A DNA stretch of 64,000 nt from Mycolicibacterium grossiae (GTDB lineage Bacteria > Actinomycetota > Actinomycetes > Mycobacteriales > Mycobacteriaceae). The stretch's first letter is position 1; each line of letters begins with the position of its first letter. The stretch spans positions 5,518,001 through 5,582,000 of the forward strand of contig NZ_CP043474.1 of NCBI RefSeq assembly GCF_008329645.1. Reading direction: 5' to 3'. Positions 41,560 through 48,772 of the stretch are shown one piece after another. The notes under the pieces were generated by a model, which saw nothing but the letters and a program-made list of their open reading frames with translations, searched no databases and was not told the DNA's origin. The position numbers and the translations under genes are program-made.

Positions 41560-42394
41560 TTCGAGCTGCGTGCACACGCCGCACGATGTCAGGTGCGCGG
41601 TCGTCGGCGGTCACGCGGACGACCCGCCACCGGAGCGATTGCAAGTACTCCATGCGGATGATGTCGTGTCGATAGCTCGCCCGGTCGGTGCGGTGGTGCT
41701 CGCCGTCGTACTCCACGGCGACGGATACGTCGTCCCACCCCATGTCGAGGTAATAGCGGGCCCGTCCGTTGACACCGAGCACGGGGATCTGCGTCCGCGG
41801 ACGTGGGAAGCCGGCGTCGAGTAGCACGAGTCGCAACCACGTCTCCTTCGGCGACTCCGCCCCGGCGTCGTGGATGGCGAGCGCCGCGACGAGTTGGCGC
41901 ACGCGGCGCGCACCGCGATGCCGCTTCGCCAGTGCAAGCACGTCATCGACGTCGAATCGGGTGGCGTTGCCGAGAGCATCCAGTCGGCACACCGCGTCCA
42001 GGAAGCTCCGGCGTCGGCCGATGTCGAACGCCGTCCGCGTGACGGTGGTGATGCGCATGTCGGCCACGGACGTGTACTCGTCCTGGTGCAGGCGATAGTC
42101 GTACGTGCGCAGCCCCTCCGGCCGGCGGGCGTTCGGCCAGATCACTTCCACCGGAAGCGCATCGTCGACCCATTTCGCGCCATGCATCGCGGACGCCGTC
42201 AGCCCGGCGAGTACGCCCTCACGATGCGACCACAGCCACGCGGCGCGTGCCCGGTGCGTCAGTGTCGGCGTGACGTCGCGGTGGAGATATACATCGGGGA
42301 AGAGCAGGACGTAGTCACGGCGCAGCTCGTGCTTGCGGACGAGACCACTGTCGAATGCCTCACTGCCGAGGAAGGGCTGGCGGTGGATGTACAC
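41543..42394 (-). CDS. AbiEi-like N-terminus + DUF559 (Vsr-like) endonuclease domain protein
   Basis: 283 residues. The first half (LVRKHELRRDYVLLFPDVYL, WSHREGVLAGLTASAMHG) resembles the AbiEi-type regulator region seen in many actinobacterial proteins; the second half is a DUF559/Vsr-like PD-(D/E)xK nuclease with SPKET (E184), YYLDMGWDD (D217), VAVEYDGEHH (E228, D230) and LQSLRWRVVRVTADD. No partner toxin gene is adjacent. GTG 42394 has only a weak GGTGG site. Related palindromes lie 25 bases upstream and across its stop. Its base use is a little less GC-rich than neighbours. Biological role unknown. Confidence 0.82.
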   Translation of the reverse strand: MYIHRQPFLGSEAFDSGLVRKHELRRDYVLLFPDVYLHRDVTPTLTHRARAAWLWSHREGVLAGLTASAMHGAKWVDDALPVEVIWPNARRPEGLRTYDYRLHQDEYTSVADMRITTVTRTAFDIGRRRSFLDAVCRLDALGNATRFDVDDVLALAKRHRGARRVRQLVAALAIHDAGAESPKETWLRLVLLDAGFPRPRTQIPVLGVNGRARYYLDMGWDDVSVAVEYDGEHHRTDRASYRHDIIRMEYLQSLRWRVVRVTADDRAPDIVRRVHAARTPRLL

Positions 42395-42418
42395 GCGTCC
42401 ACCGTCGCCCCAACCCTT

Positions 42419-42482
42419 GCGCCGAGTCTGCTGTCAGATCGCAATCTGTGGATGAATCGCGATCTGTTAGCAGTCTCGGCGC
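42419..42482. repeat. Palindrome upstream of DUF559 gene (CGCCGAG family)
   Basis: Arms 42419-42442 and 42459-42482 (24 bases, three mismatches) flank a 16-base loop. Its right arm, reverse-complemented, matches the arm of the 41498 copy at about 20 of 23 positions. Both copies are preceded by CCCTT. It lies 25 bases before the nuclease start, so in its promoter or leader. Confidence 0.88.
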
Positions 42483-42534
42483 ACCCAAAGCACTCCAAGC
42501 ACTCCAGGCCCCCAAGCCCCCCCGAAAAGGCGAA

Positions 42535-42561
42535 AGCCCGGCACGGGACACGTGCCGGGCT
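42535..42561 (-). terminator. Intrinsic terminator of the Bax-inhibitor-like gene
   Basis: An 11-bp perfect stem (42535-42545 with 42551-42561, loop GGACA) follows the stop at 42577 by 15 bases, and the minus strand continues TTTCGCCTTTTCGG, a T-rich run. Confidence 0.8.
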
Positions 42562-42576
42562 CTCGGGGTAGGGCTA

Positions 42577-43437
42577 CTAGTCGCTGTTGAAGTACGACAG
42601 CAGCCGCAGGATCTCGAGGTACAGCCACACCAGGGTGACGGTCAGGCCGAGGGCGACGCCCCAGGCGGCCTTCTCCGGCGCACCGGCGCGGATCATCTGA
42701 TCGGCCGCGTCGAAGTCCAGCAGGAAGCTGAACGCCGCGAGCGCGATGCAGACCAGCGAGAAGATGATCGCGATGGGTCCGCCGCTGCGCAGGCCGAGGC
42801 CCTCACCGCCGCCGACGCCGAACATGCCCAGCACCAGGTTGCCCAGCGCCAGGATCAGCACGCCGAACATGCCGGCGACCAGCATGCGGGTGAACTTCGG
42901 GGTGACGCGGATGGCGCCGGTCTTGTAGACCACCAGCATGCCGACGAAGACGCCGATCGTGCCCAGGATCGCTTGGCTGATCAGGGCGCCGGCATTGGCG
43001 CCGGACACCACCAGGTTGGCCAGGATGAACGAGATCGAGCCGAGGAACAGGCCCTCGAGCGCCGCGTAGGACAGCACGATGGCGGGGCTGTCCTGCTTGC
43101 GGCCGAACGTCGCGATCATCACGAGGACGAAGCCGCCCAGGCCGCCGACGAGCGCGAACGGCGCCGCCAGGGACAGGTTGGATGCCACCAGGAAGTAGGA
43201 CACGACCGCGACCGCCGAGAGGACGGCCAGCGTGATGCCCGTCTTGGTGACGACGTCATCGATGGTCAGCGGCCGGGACACGCCCGTCTGCCGCTGATCG
43301 GGGTACTGCTGCGCCGTGTAGGGGTCGGCGTGTACCGCCTGGGCACCGTAGCCGGCTGCTCCGGTACCGAACTGCGCGTATCCGCCCTGCTGCCCCTTGG
43401 GCAGCGAACGGAACACCGGGTTGCTGCTCTCGCGCAC
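42577..43437 (-). CDS. Bax inhibitor-1 / YccA family membrane protein (Rv1072-like)
   Basis: A 286-residue protein with a Gly/Tyr/Gln-rich cytoplasmic head of about 60 residues (NPVFRSLPKGQQGGYAQFG) and seven helices from TKTGITLAVLSAVAVVSYFL to WLYLEILRLLSYF. The TMBIM/BI-1 family comprises calcium-leak or stress-related membrane proteins; bacterial roles are unclear. GTG 43437 with AGGAGAGG upstream matches the Rv1072 N-terminus; the longer frame to 43509 is not supported. Followed by a good terminator. Confidence 0.87.
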   Translation of the reverse strand: MRESSNPVFRSLPKGQQGGYAQFGTGAAGYGAQAVHADPYTAQQYPDQRQTGVSRPLTIDDVVTKTGITLAVLSAVAVVSYFLVASNLSLAAPFALVGGLGGFVLVMIATFGRKQDSPAIVLSYAALEGLFLGSISFILANLVVSGANAGALISQAILGTIGVFVGMLVVYKTGAIRVTPKFTRMLVAGMFGVLILALGNLVLGMFGVGGGEGLGLRSGGPIAIIFSLVCIALAAFSFLLDFDAADQMIRAGAPEKAAWGVALGLTVTLVWLYLEILRLLSYFNSD

Positions 43438-43609
43438 CGTCGGATCCTCTCCTGTGCTCTGGTGTCGTCTGCTGACGAACACCTCATCAACGACCAGCGT
43501 GGCAGACATGGTTCCCCGGCGTCGACTTTCGTCGGCCGAATATTGCGAGAATGCTGTGAAACCTCTCAGGCGGGCGGCACCCGTCGCCCGGCTCCGCAGG
43601 CCGACGATC

Positions 43610-43615
43610 TAGATT
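43610..43615 (+). promoter_or_regulatory. Leaderless promoter -10 box (TAGATT)
   Basis: TAGATT plus six bases (GCAGGC) leads directly to GTG 43622 of echA9. The identical box and spacing are found before lpqV. Confidence 0.6.
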
Positions 43616-43621
43616 GCAGGC

Positions 43622-44668
43622 GTGGCGGAAAACGAGGATCTCCTAGTAAGTGTCGAGAACGGCGTCGGACGGCTGACGCTCAACAGGCCCAAGGCGATCA
43701 ACTCGCTCACCGACCACATGGTCGCCGGGATCGCGAAGGCGTTGGAACGCTGGGCCGACGACGACGCCGTGCACACCGTGCTGCTGACCGGCGCCGGTGA
43801 GCGCGGGCTGTGCGCCGGTGGTGACGTCGTCGCGATCTACCACGACGCCCAGGTGGGCGGTGCCAAGACCCGCGCCTTCTGGCACGACGAGTACGTCCTC
43901 AACGCCCGCATCGCGAACTATCCGAAGCCGTACGTCGCGGTGATGGACGGCATCGTGATGGGCGGCGGCGTCGGGGTGAGCGCGCACGGCAGCGTCCGCG
44001 TCGTCACCGACACCACCAAGGTCGGCATGCCCGAGGTCGGCATCGGCTTCATCCCCGACGTCGGCGGCACCTACCTGCTCTCGCGGGCGCCGGGCCGGCT
44101 GGGTCTGCACGCGGCGCTCACCGGCGCACCGTTCACCGGGGCCGACGCGGTCGCGATGGGCTTCGCCGACCACCTCGTCCCGCACGACGCGCTCGATGCA
44201 TTCGCCGCCGCGGTGGTCGCCGACGGCGTCGACGCGGCCCTGGCCACCCATGCCGTCGAACCTCCCGCGAGTCCGCTACTCGCGCACCGGGACTGGATCG
44301 ACGAGTGTTACGCCGGCGCGTCGGTGAGCGACGTCCTCGCCGCGCTGCGCAGCCAGGGCAGCGAGCCCGCGACCGCCGCCGCGGACCTCATCGCGTCCCG
44401 CTCACCGATCGCGCTGTCGGTGACCCTCGCCGCCGTGCGCCGCGCCGCCGACCTCGACACGCTCGAAGACGTGCTGCGACAGGAGTTCCGGACGTCGGTC
44501 GCGGCGCTCGCCTCGCACGACCTGGTCGAGGGCATCCGCGCGCTGCTCGTGGACAAGGACCGCAATCCGCAGTGGAAGCCCGCCACCCTCGAGCAGTGCT
44601 CCGAGGATGACGTCGAGGCCTACTTCGACTCCGCCGACCCCGATTTGACCTTCCCCGGACAGGAGTGA
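43622..44668 (+). CDS. echA9: EchA9: 3-hydroxyisobutyryl-CoA hydrolase-like crotonase
   Basis: A 348-residue crotonase-fold enzyme, ortholog of Rv1071c. Length and motifs (GIVMGGGVGVSAHG, MPEVGIGFIPDVGGTYLLSR, LASRSPIAL-like region) fit 3-hydroxyisobutyryl-CoA hydrolases of valine breakdown better than true enoyl-CoA hydratases; the Glu in MPEVG and Asp in PDVGG are the catalytic pair. GTG 43622 is leaderless by promoter spacing. A nine-codon ORF and then echA8 follow. Confidence 0.9.
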   Translation: MAENEDLLVSVENGVGRLTLNRPKAINSLTDHMVAGIAKALERWADDDAVHTVLLTGAGERGLCAGGDVVAIYHDAQVGGAKTRAFWHDEYVLNARIANYPKPYVAVMDGIVMGGGVGVSAHGSVRVVTDTTKVGMPEVGIGFIPDVGGTYLLSRAPGRLGLHAALTGAPFTGADAVAMGFADHLVPHDALDAFAAAVVADGVDAALATHAVEPPASPLLAHRDWIDECYAGASVSDVLAALRSQGSEPATAAADLIASRSPIALSVTLAAVRRAADLDTLEDVLRQEFRTSVAALASHDLVEGIRALLVDKDRNPQWKPATLEQCSEDDVEAYFDSADPDLTFPGQE

Positions 44669-44670
44669 AC

Positions 44671-44700
44671 ATGAGCGACTACGACGGTGACGACGAGTGA
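44671..44700 (+). CDS. Nine-codon micro-ORF between echA9 and echA8
   Basis: ATG to TGA encodes MSDYDGDDE. It lies two bases after the echA9 stop and has an excellent CAGGAG site eight bases upstream, which is otherwise unexplained because the echA8 start is 50 bases further on. It may be a translational relay or a remnant; no family is recognisable at this length. Confidence 0.3.
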   Translation: MSDYDGDDE

Positions 44701-44749
44701 GGATCGCAGTGAGGGACGAACGAGGACCGCAGCGAGAAGGAGCCGAGTC

Positions 44750-45523
44750 ATGAGCTACGAGACCATCCTGGTGACGCGGACCGACCGCGTCGCGACCATC
44801 ACGCTCAACCGGCCCAAGGCACTGAACGCGCTCAACAGCCAGGTGATGGCCGAGGTCACCGGCGCGGCAGCCGAACTCGACGCCGACCCGGGCGTCGGCG
44901 CGATCATCCTCACGGGCAGCGAGCGGGCGTTCGCGGCGGGTGCCGACATCAAGGAGATGGCGGACCTGTCCTTCGCCGACGTCTTCGCGCGCGACTTCTT
45001 CGCGCCGTGGGCCGACTTCGCCGCGACGCGGACGCCGACCATCGCCGCGGTGGCGGGCTACGCGCTGGGCGGCGGTTGCGAGCTGGCGATGATGTGCGAC
45101 GTCCTGATCGCCGCGGACACGGCGAAGTTCGGGCAGCCGGAGATCAAGCTCGGCGTGCTGCCCGGCATGGGCGGCAGCCAGCGCCTCACCCGCGCGATCG
45201 GCAAGGCCAAGGCGATGGACCTCATCCTCACCGGCCGGAACATGGACGCCGAGGAGGCCGAGCGCGCCGGGCTGGTGTCCCGCGTCGTCCCCGCGGACGC
45301 GCTGCTCGACGAGGCCAACGCCGTCGCCGCGACGATCGCCGGCATGTCGCTGTCGGCGGCGCGGATGGCGAAGGAGGCCGTCGACCGGGCGTTCGAGACC
45401 ACGCTGTCCGAGGGTCTGCTCTACGAGCGGCGGCTGTTCCACTCGTCCTTCGCCACCGAGGACCAGACCGAGGGGATGGCGGCGTTCGTCGAGAAGCGCA
45501 CGCCGGAGTTCCGCCACCGTTAG
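44750..45523 (+). CDS. echA8: Enoyl-CoA hydratase EchA8
   Basis: 257 residues, same as Rv1070c, a short-chain enoyl-CoA hydratase of beta-oxidation. Oxyanion loops AAGADIKEM and GYALGGGCELAMMCD; catalytic glutamates in FGQPEIKLGVLPG and the preceding helix (GGGCELAM). AGAAGGAG precedes ATG 44750. Its TAG stop doubles as the first bases of the next gene's -10 box. Confidence 0.96.
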   Translation: MSYETILVTRTDRVATITLNRPKALNALNSQVMAEVTGAAAELDADPGVGAIILTGSERAFAAGADIKEMADLSFADVFARDFFAPWADFAATRTPTIAAVAGYALGGGCELAMMCDVLIAADTAKFGQPEIKLGVLPGMGGSQRLTRAIGKAKAMDLILTGRNMDAEEAERAGLVSRVVPADALLDEANAVAATIAGMSLSAARMAKEAVDRAFETTLSEGLLYERRLFHSSFATEDQTEGMAAFVEKRTPEFRHR

Positions 45524-45526
45524 CAT
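45521..45526 (+). promoter_or_regulatory. Leaderless promoter -10 box (TAGCAT) using the echA8 stop codon
   Basis: TAG (45521-45523) is the stop of echA8 and the start of TAGCAT; six bases later GTG 45533 begins the next gene. Confidence 0.55.
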
Positions 45527-45532
45527 TCGCGG

Positions 45533-47242
45533 GTGACCGACACCGACACCAAGGCCTCTCCGCAGGAGCCCGTCGTGCCGGTCGAGCCCGACACCGCGGC
45601 ACCCGCGCAGCCTGCCTGGTGGCTGCGGCACTACACCTTCTTCGGCACGGCCACCGGCCTGGTGTTCATCTGGCTGTCGCTGTCACCGTCGCTGCTGCCG
45701 CGCGGACCACTGTTCCAGGGTCTCGTCAGCGGCGCCGCAGGCGCTTTCGGCTACGGCCTCGGCGTCTTCGGCGTCTGGCTGGTCCGGTTCATGCGGTCGA
45801 AGGACAGCTCGCCGCACGCACCGCCGCGGGCCTGGCTCGCCCTGATCGTCGTGGCGGTCATCGGCCAGGCGCTGGCGATCGTCTGGTTCCACCAGTGGCA
45901 GGACGACGTCCGCGACCTGATGGGCGTGCCGCGCATGACGTTCTGGGACCACCCGCTCACGGCCGTGCTGTCGATCGTCTTCCTGTTCGCGTTCGTGGAG
46001 GTCGGCCAGCTCATCGGCCGCCTGGTCCGGTTCCTCGACGCCAAGCTCGATCGCATTGCGCCGCCCCGGGTTTCGGCCGTCGTGACGGTGACGGCGCTGC
46101 TGGCGCTGACCATCGCCCTGCTCAACGGCGTGGTCGCGCGGGTGGCGATGGACGTCATCAACTCGACGTTCTCGGCCGCCAACGACGAGACCGACCCGGA
46201 CATCGCGGCGCCGACGACGGGTTTGCGGTCCGGCGGTCCCGGCTCGCTGGTGAGCTGGGAGTCGCTGGGCCACCAGGGCCGGATGTTCATGGCGAACGGT
46301 CCGACGGTGCAGCAGCTGAACGCCTTCAACGGCGGCAACGCCGTCGAGCCGATCCGCGCTTATGCGGGACTGAATTCGGCCGACGGCATCAAGGCCACCG
46401 CGGCGCTGGCGGCGCGCGAACTGGTCCGCACCGGCGGCCTGCAGCGCCGAGTGATCGCGGTCGCCACCACCACCGGGACGGGCTGGATCAACGAGGCCGA
46501 GGCCACCGCGCTGGAGTACATGTTCAACGGCGACACCGCGATCGTGTCGATGCAGTACTCGTTCCTGCCGAGCTGGCTGTCGTTCCTGGTGGACAAGGAG
46601 AACGCGCGCCAGGCCGGCCAGGCACTGTTCGAGGCGGTCGACGAACTGGTGCGCGCTCTGCCGGAGGACCAGCGCCCACGCCTGGTGGTGTTCGGCGAGA
46701 GCCTGGGCTCCTTCGGTGGCGAGGCACCGTTCCTGGCGCTCAACAACCTGGTGGCCCGCACCGACGGCGCGCTGTTCTCCGGACCCACGTTCAACAACAC
46801 GATCTGGACGGATCTGACCGCCAACCGCGACCCCGGGTCACCGGAGTGGCTGCCGATCTACGACCGGGGCGAGAACGTGCGCTTCGCCGCGCGCGCGGAG
46901 AACCTCAACCGGCCCGCGGACCCGTGGGGCGAGCCGCGCGTGGTGTATCTGCAGCACGCCTCGGACCCCATCGCGTGGTGGACACCGGATCTGCTGTTTC
47001 AAAGGCCCGACTGGCTCGCCGAACCGCGGGGCCAAGACGTTTCGCCGGAGATGGAGTGGATTCCGGTCGTGACGTTCCTGCAGGTGTCGGCCGACATGGC
47101 CGTCGCCGTCGACGTTCCCGACGGGCACGGGCACGTCTACGTGCGCGACGTCGCGAACGCCTGGGCGGCGATCCTGCGGCCGCCGGGCTGGACGCCGGAG
47201 AAGACCGAACGGCTGCGGCCGATGTTGCGCTCCGACGAGTGA
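45533..47242 (+). CDS. Membrane-linked alpha/beta hydrolase family protein (Rv1069c-like)
   Basis: 569 residues. The first 230 hold four to five helices (FGTATGLVFIWLSLSPSLL, RAWLALIVVAVIGQALAIV, AVLSIVFLFAFVEVGQLIG, VTVTALLALTIALLNGVVA); the rest is an alpha/beta hydrolase domain with the nucleophile in VFGESLGSFGGEAPF and the histidine in HGHVY near the end. The pair of Pfam domains is called alpha/beta-hydrolase family N- and C-terminal in actinobacteria. Ortholog of Rv1069c. Substrate unknown; a lipid in the membrane is plausible. Confidence 0.88.
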   Translation: MTDTDTKASPQEPVVPVEPDTAAPAQPAWWLRHYTFFGTATGLVFIWLSLSPSLLPRGPLFQGLVSGAAGAFGYGLGVFGVWLVRFMRSKDSSPHAPPRAWLALIVVAVIGQALAIVWFHQWQDDVRDLMGVPRMTFWDHPLTAVLSIVFLFAFVEVGQLIGRLVRFLDAKLDRIAPPRVSAVVTVTALLALTIALLNGVVARVAMDVINSTFSAANDETDPDIAAPTTGLRSGGPGSLVSWESLGHQGRMFMANGPTVQQLNAFNGGNAVEPIRAYAGLNSADGIKATAALAARELVRTGGLQRRVIAVATTTGTGWINEAEATALEYMFNGDTAIVSMQYSFLPSWLSFLVDKENARQAGQALFEAVDELVRALPEDQRPRLVVFGESLGSFGGEAPFLALNNLVARTDGALFSGPTFNNTIWTDLTANRDPGSPEWLPIYDRGENVRFAARAENLNRPADPWGEPRVVYLQHASDPIAWWTPDLLFQRPDWLAEPRGQDVSPEMEWIPVVTFLQVSADMAVAVDVPDGHGHVYVRDVANAWAAILRPPGWTPEKTERLRPMLRSDE

Positions 47243-47638
47243 TCAGTCGAGTCGGGGCAGCACGCCGTTCGCCTTGAGCGCCTGGTAGCCGCCGATGACG
47301 TCGGTTGCCTTCGCGAGCCCGAGGTCCTGCAGCGCGGCGGCCGCGAGGCTGGAGGTGTAGCCCTCCGAGCACAGCACCACCCATTCGACGTCGTCGCCGA
47401 CGGCCTCGGGAATGCGCGCGTCGCTCGTCGGGTCGCAGCGCCACTCCAGCACGTTGCGCTCGATCACCAGTGCTCGTGCCACCTCGCCCTCTCGGGCCCG
47501 CTGTGCCGCTGGTCGGATGTCGACGAGCAGCGCCCCCCGCTCGAGGGCAGCGGGCACGTCATCCGCCTCGATCCGCTGAAGGCGTGCGCGGGCCGCGGCC
47601 AGGACGCCGTCGATGCGGCTCGAACCACCCGTGGTCAC
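47243..47638 (-). CDS. Rhodanese-like sulfurtransferase
   Basis: A 131-residue single-domain rhodanese (ortholog of Rv1066). The active-site cysteine is C90 in VLCSEGYTSSLAA, followed by the typical LQDLGLAKATDVIGGYQA ending. Starting one base after the cysteine dioxygenase stop (GTG 47638), it is almost certainly translated from the same mRNA. It may handle sulfur from cysteine oxidation; actual donor unknown. Confidence 0.93.
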   Translation of the reverse strand: MTTGGSSRIDGVLAAARARLQRIEADDVPAALERGALLVDIRPAAQRAREGEVARALVIERNVLEWRCDPTSDARIPEAVGDDVEWVVLCSEGYTSSLAAAALQDLGLAKATDVIGGYQALKANGVLPRLD

Positions 47639-47639
47639 C

Positions 47640-48173
47640 TCAGTCGCCCTCCGGCTTGTCGGTCAGCTCGGTCCGATTGCGGCGCAGCGTATTACGTGCC
47701 GTCACGTCGTAGTAGGACATCGCCGTCAGCGGTGGCGAGTAGGCGTGCACGGACAGCGTCGGCCCGCTCACGGTGACGGTCTCCGGCGCCCACACCACGT
47801 CGTGCACCCAACCGAGGGGGAAGCCCGCCTGATCGCCGGCCTCGAGGTGGCGGGTGCGCAACGCGTCACCGTCCCACCGTGTTTCGTCCAGCGCGCCGGA
47901 GACGACGGTCAGCGCGCCGAGCGAGCCGCCGTGGTCGTGCAGCTGCGTGGAGCGCTCGGGCACCCAGCTGATCAGCCAGACGTCCAGTTCGTCGTCACCG
48001 TGCAGGCGGGTGAACCAGCGCTCGTCGGTGGGCGGTCCGCCGGCGGGCAGCAGGCGTTCGTAGCGCCCGGACAGGACGTGCTCGGCGGCACGGTCGGTGG
48101 CGAGCAGCAGATCGGGAAGCCGCAACCGGGTGGGTGCGACGGTGGACGGGGGCGCAAACGAGACGACGGACAT
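47640..48173 (-). CDS. Cysteine dioxygenase family protein
   Basis: A 177-residue cupin, ortholog of Rv1065. Iron ligands are H79 and H81 (QLHDHGGS) and H124 (GWVHDVVW), as in cysteine dioxygenase, which oxidises L-cysteine to cysteine sulfinate. Forms an operon with the rhodanese. The leader contains a candidate polycysteine peptide and a hairpin over its GGGAG site (48177-48187), suggesting translational control by cysteine. ATG 48173. Confidence 0.9.
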   Translation of the reverse strand: MSVVSFAPPSTVAPTRLRLPDLLLATDRAAEHVLSGRYERLLPAGGPPTDERWFTRLHGDDELDVWLISWVPERSTQLHDHGGSLGALTVVSGALDETRWDGDALRTRHLEAGDQAGFPLGWVHDVVWAPETVTVSGPTLSVHAYSPPLTAMSYYDVTARNTLRRNRTELTDKPEGD

Positions 48174-48175
48174 GG

Positions 48176-48242
48176 CGGGAGACTCCCAGGGGGTACGGAC
48201 GGGTCGGGGGACGGGGCGTCAAGCCCGACAACACTCCCGACA
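48176..48242 (-). promoter_or_regulatory. Candidate cysteine-responsive leader structure
   Basis: The ribosome-binding GGGAG (48183-48187) can pair locally with CTCCC (48177-48181). The same CTCCCG (48176-48181) is also complementary to CGGGAG (48234-48239), which lies among the cysteine codons of the upstream ORF. A ribosome paused on those codons would change which pairing forms. Inference from pairing only. Confidence 0.4.
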
Positions 48243-48290
48243 GGTGGTCCGCTCCAGCACGTCGGCGAGTGTTGCATAGATTGGCGGCAT
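48219..48290 (-). CDS. Polycysteine short ORF upstream of cysteine dioxygenase
   Basis: 23 codons: MPPIYATLADVL, then ERTTCRECCRA and TGA. Three cysteine codons (48240-48242, 48231-48233, 48228-48230) cluster just before the stop, 45 bases upstream of the cysteine dioxygenase ATG. In mycobacteria, leaderless short ORFs ending in consecutive cysteines act as cysteine-sensing attenuators of downstream sulfur genes; this has the same design. The true start may be GTG 48260 (13 codons) since the ATG overlaps the divergent lpqV ATG. Confidence 0.55.
   Translation of the reverse strand: MPPIYATLADVLERTTCRECCRA
48277..48282 (+). promoter_or_regulatory. Leaderless promoter -10 box (TAGATT) of lpqV
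   Basis: Six bases (GGCGGC) separate it from ATG 48289. It lies inside the oppositely oriented polycysteine ORF. Confidence 0.6.
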
Positions 48291-48738
48291 GCGCACCAAC
48301 CCCGTGACGATGTGGACGGCCGCGACGGCCATCGGCGCTGCCCTCCTCTCCGGTTGTTCCTCGGGGACCGACTCGGGTGGTACCCAGCCATCCCAGAGCC
48401 AGTCGCCCGCGTCGTCGTCGGCGCCGGCCACGACCGAGACGCACGTTGCCGAGCCCGGCCAGGTCGGCGTCTCCCCGGGCGGCGTCACGACCGCGGTCGG
48501 CGCGCCGGCCGCCTCCACCGAAACCGAGTACTTCCAGGCCTGCTCAGCGGCCAAGACGTGGATGACGCAGCAGGGCGGGGACCTGAAGGGGCAGTTCGAG
48601 CCCTACCTGAAGGACCTGCAGACGACGGACTCGGCGGGCCCGGGGACGTTCAACACCCCGTGGTCGGCGTTGCCGCCGGAGCGCCAGGCCGCGGTGATCG
48701 TCGCCGCGGAGGCGGCAGCCGACGACCTGTGCGGCTGA
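48289..48738 (+). CDS. lpqV: Lipoprotein LpqV
   Basis: A 149-residue lipoprotein, ortholog of Rv1064c. Signal peptide with lipobox LLSGC (Cys about residue 23), then a Ser/Thr/Pro-rich spacer and a conserved domain (VGVSPGGVTTAVGAPA, EYFQACSAAKTWM, PERQAAVIVAAEAAADDLCG) that aligns closely with LpqV. Two cysteines in the domain (QACSA and DLCG) may form a disulfide. Function unknown. A 7-bp hairpin follows two bases after its stop. Confidence 0.92.
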   Translation: MRTNPVTMWTAATAIGAALLSGCSSGTDSGGTQPSQSQSPASSSAPATTETHVAEPGQVGVSPGGVTTAVGAPAASTETEYFQACSAAKTWMTQQGGDLKGQFEPYLKDLQTTDSAGPGTFNTPWSALPPERQAAVIVAAEAAADDLCG

Positions 48739-48739
48739 C

Positions 48740-48765
48740 GGTTTCGAATCACGGCTAGCGAAACC
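48740..48765 (+). terminator. Small hairpin after lpqV
   Basis: GGTTTCG (48740-48746) pairs with CGAAACC (48759-48765), loop 12 bases, immediately after the lpqV stop and just before the MarR gene. Terminator or leader structure of the MarR gene. Confidence 0.4.
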
Positions 48766-48772
48766 CCGGCCG

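Noticed and set aside
41543..42394. Complete type IV toxin-antitoxin (AbiE) system
   Set aside because: No AbiEii nucleotidyltransferase gene is adjacent; the C-terminal part is nuclease-like instead.
48736..48772. tRNA-like GTTTCGAATC after lpqV
   Set aside because: No acceptor, D or anticodon arms can be formed; it is a simple hairpin.
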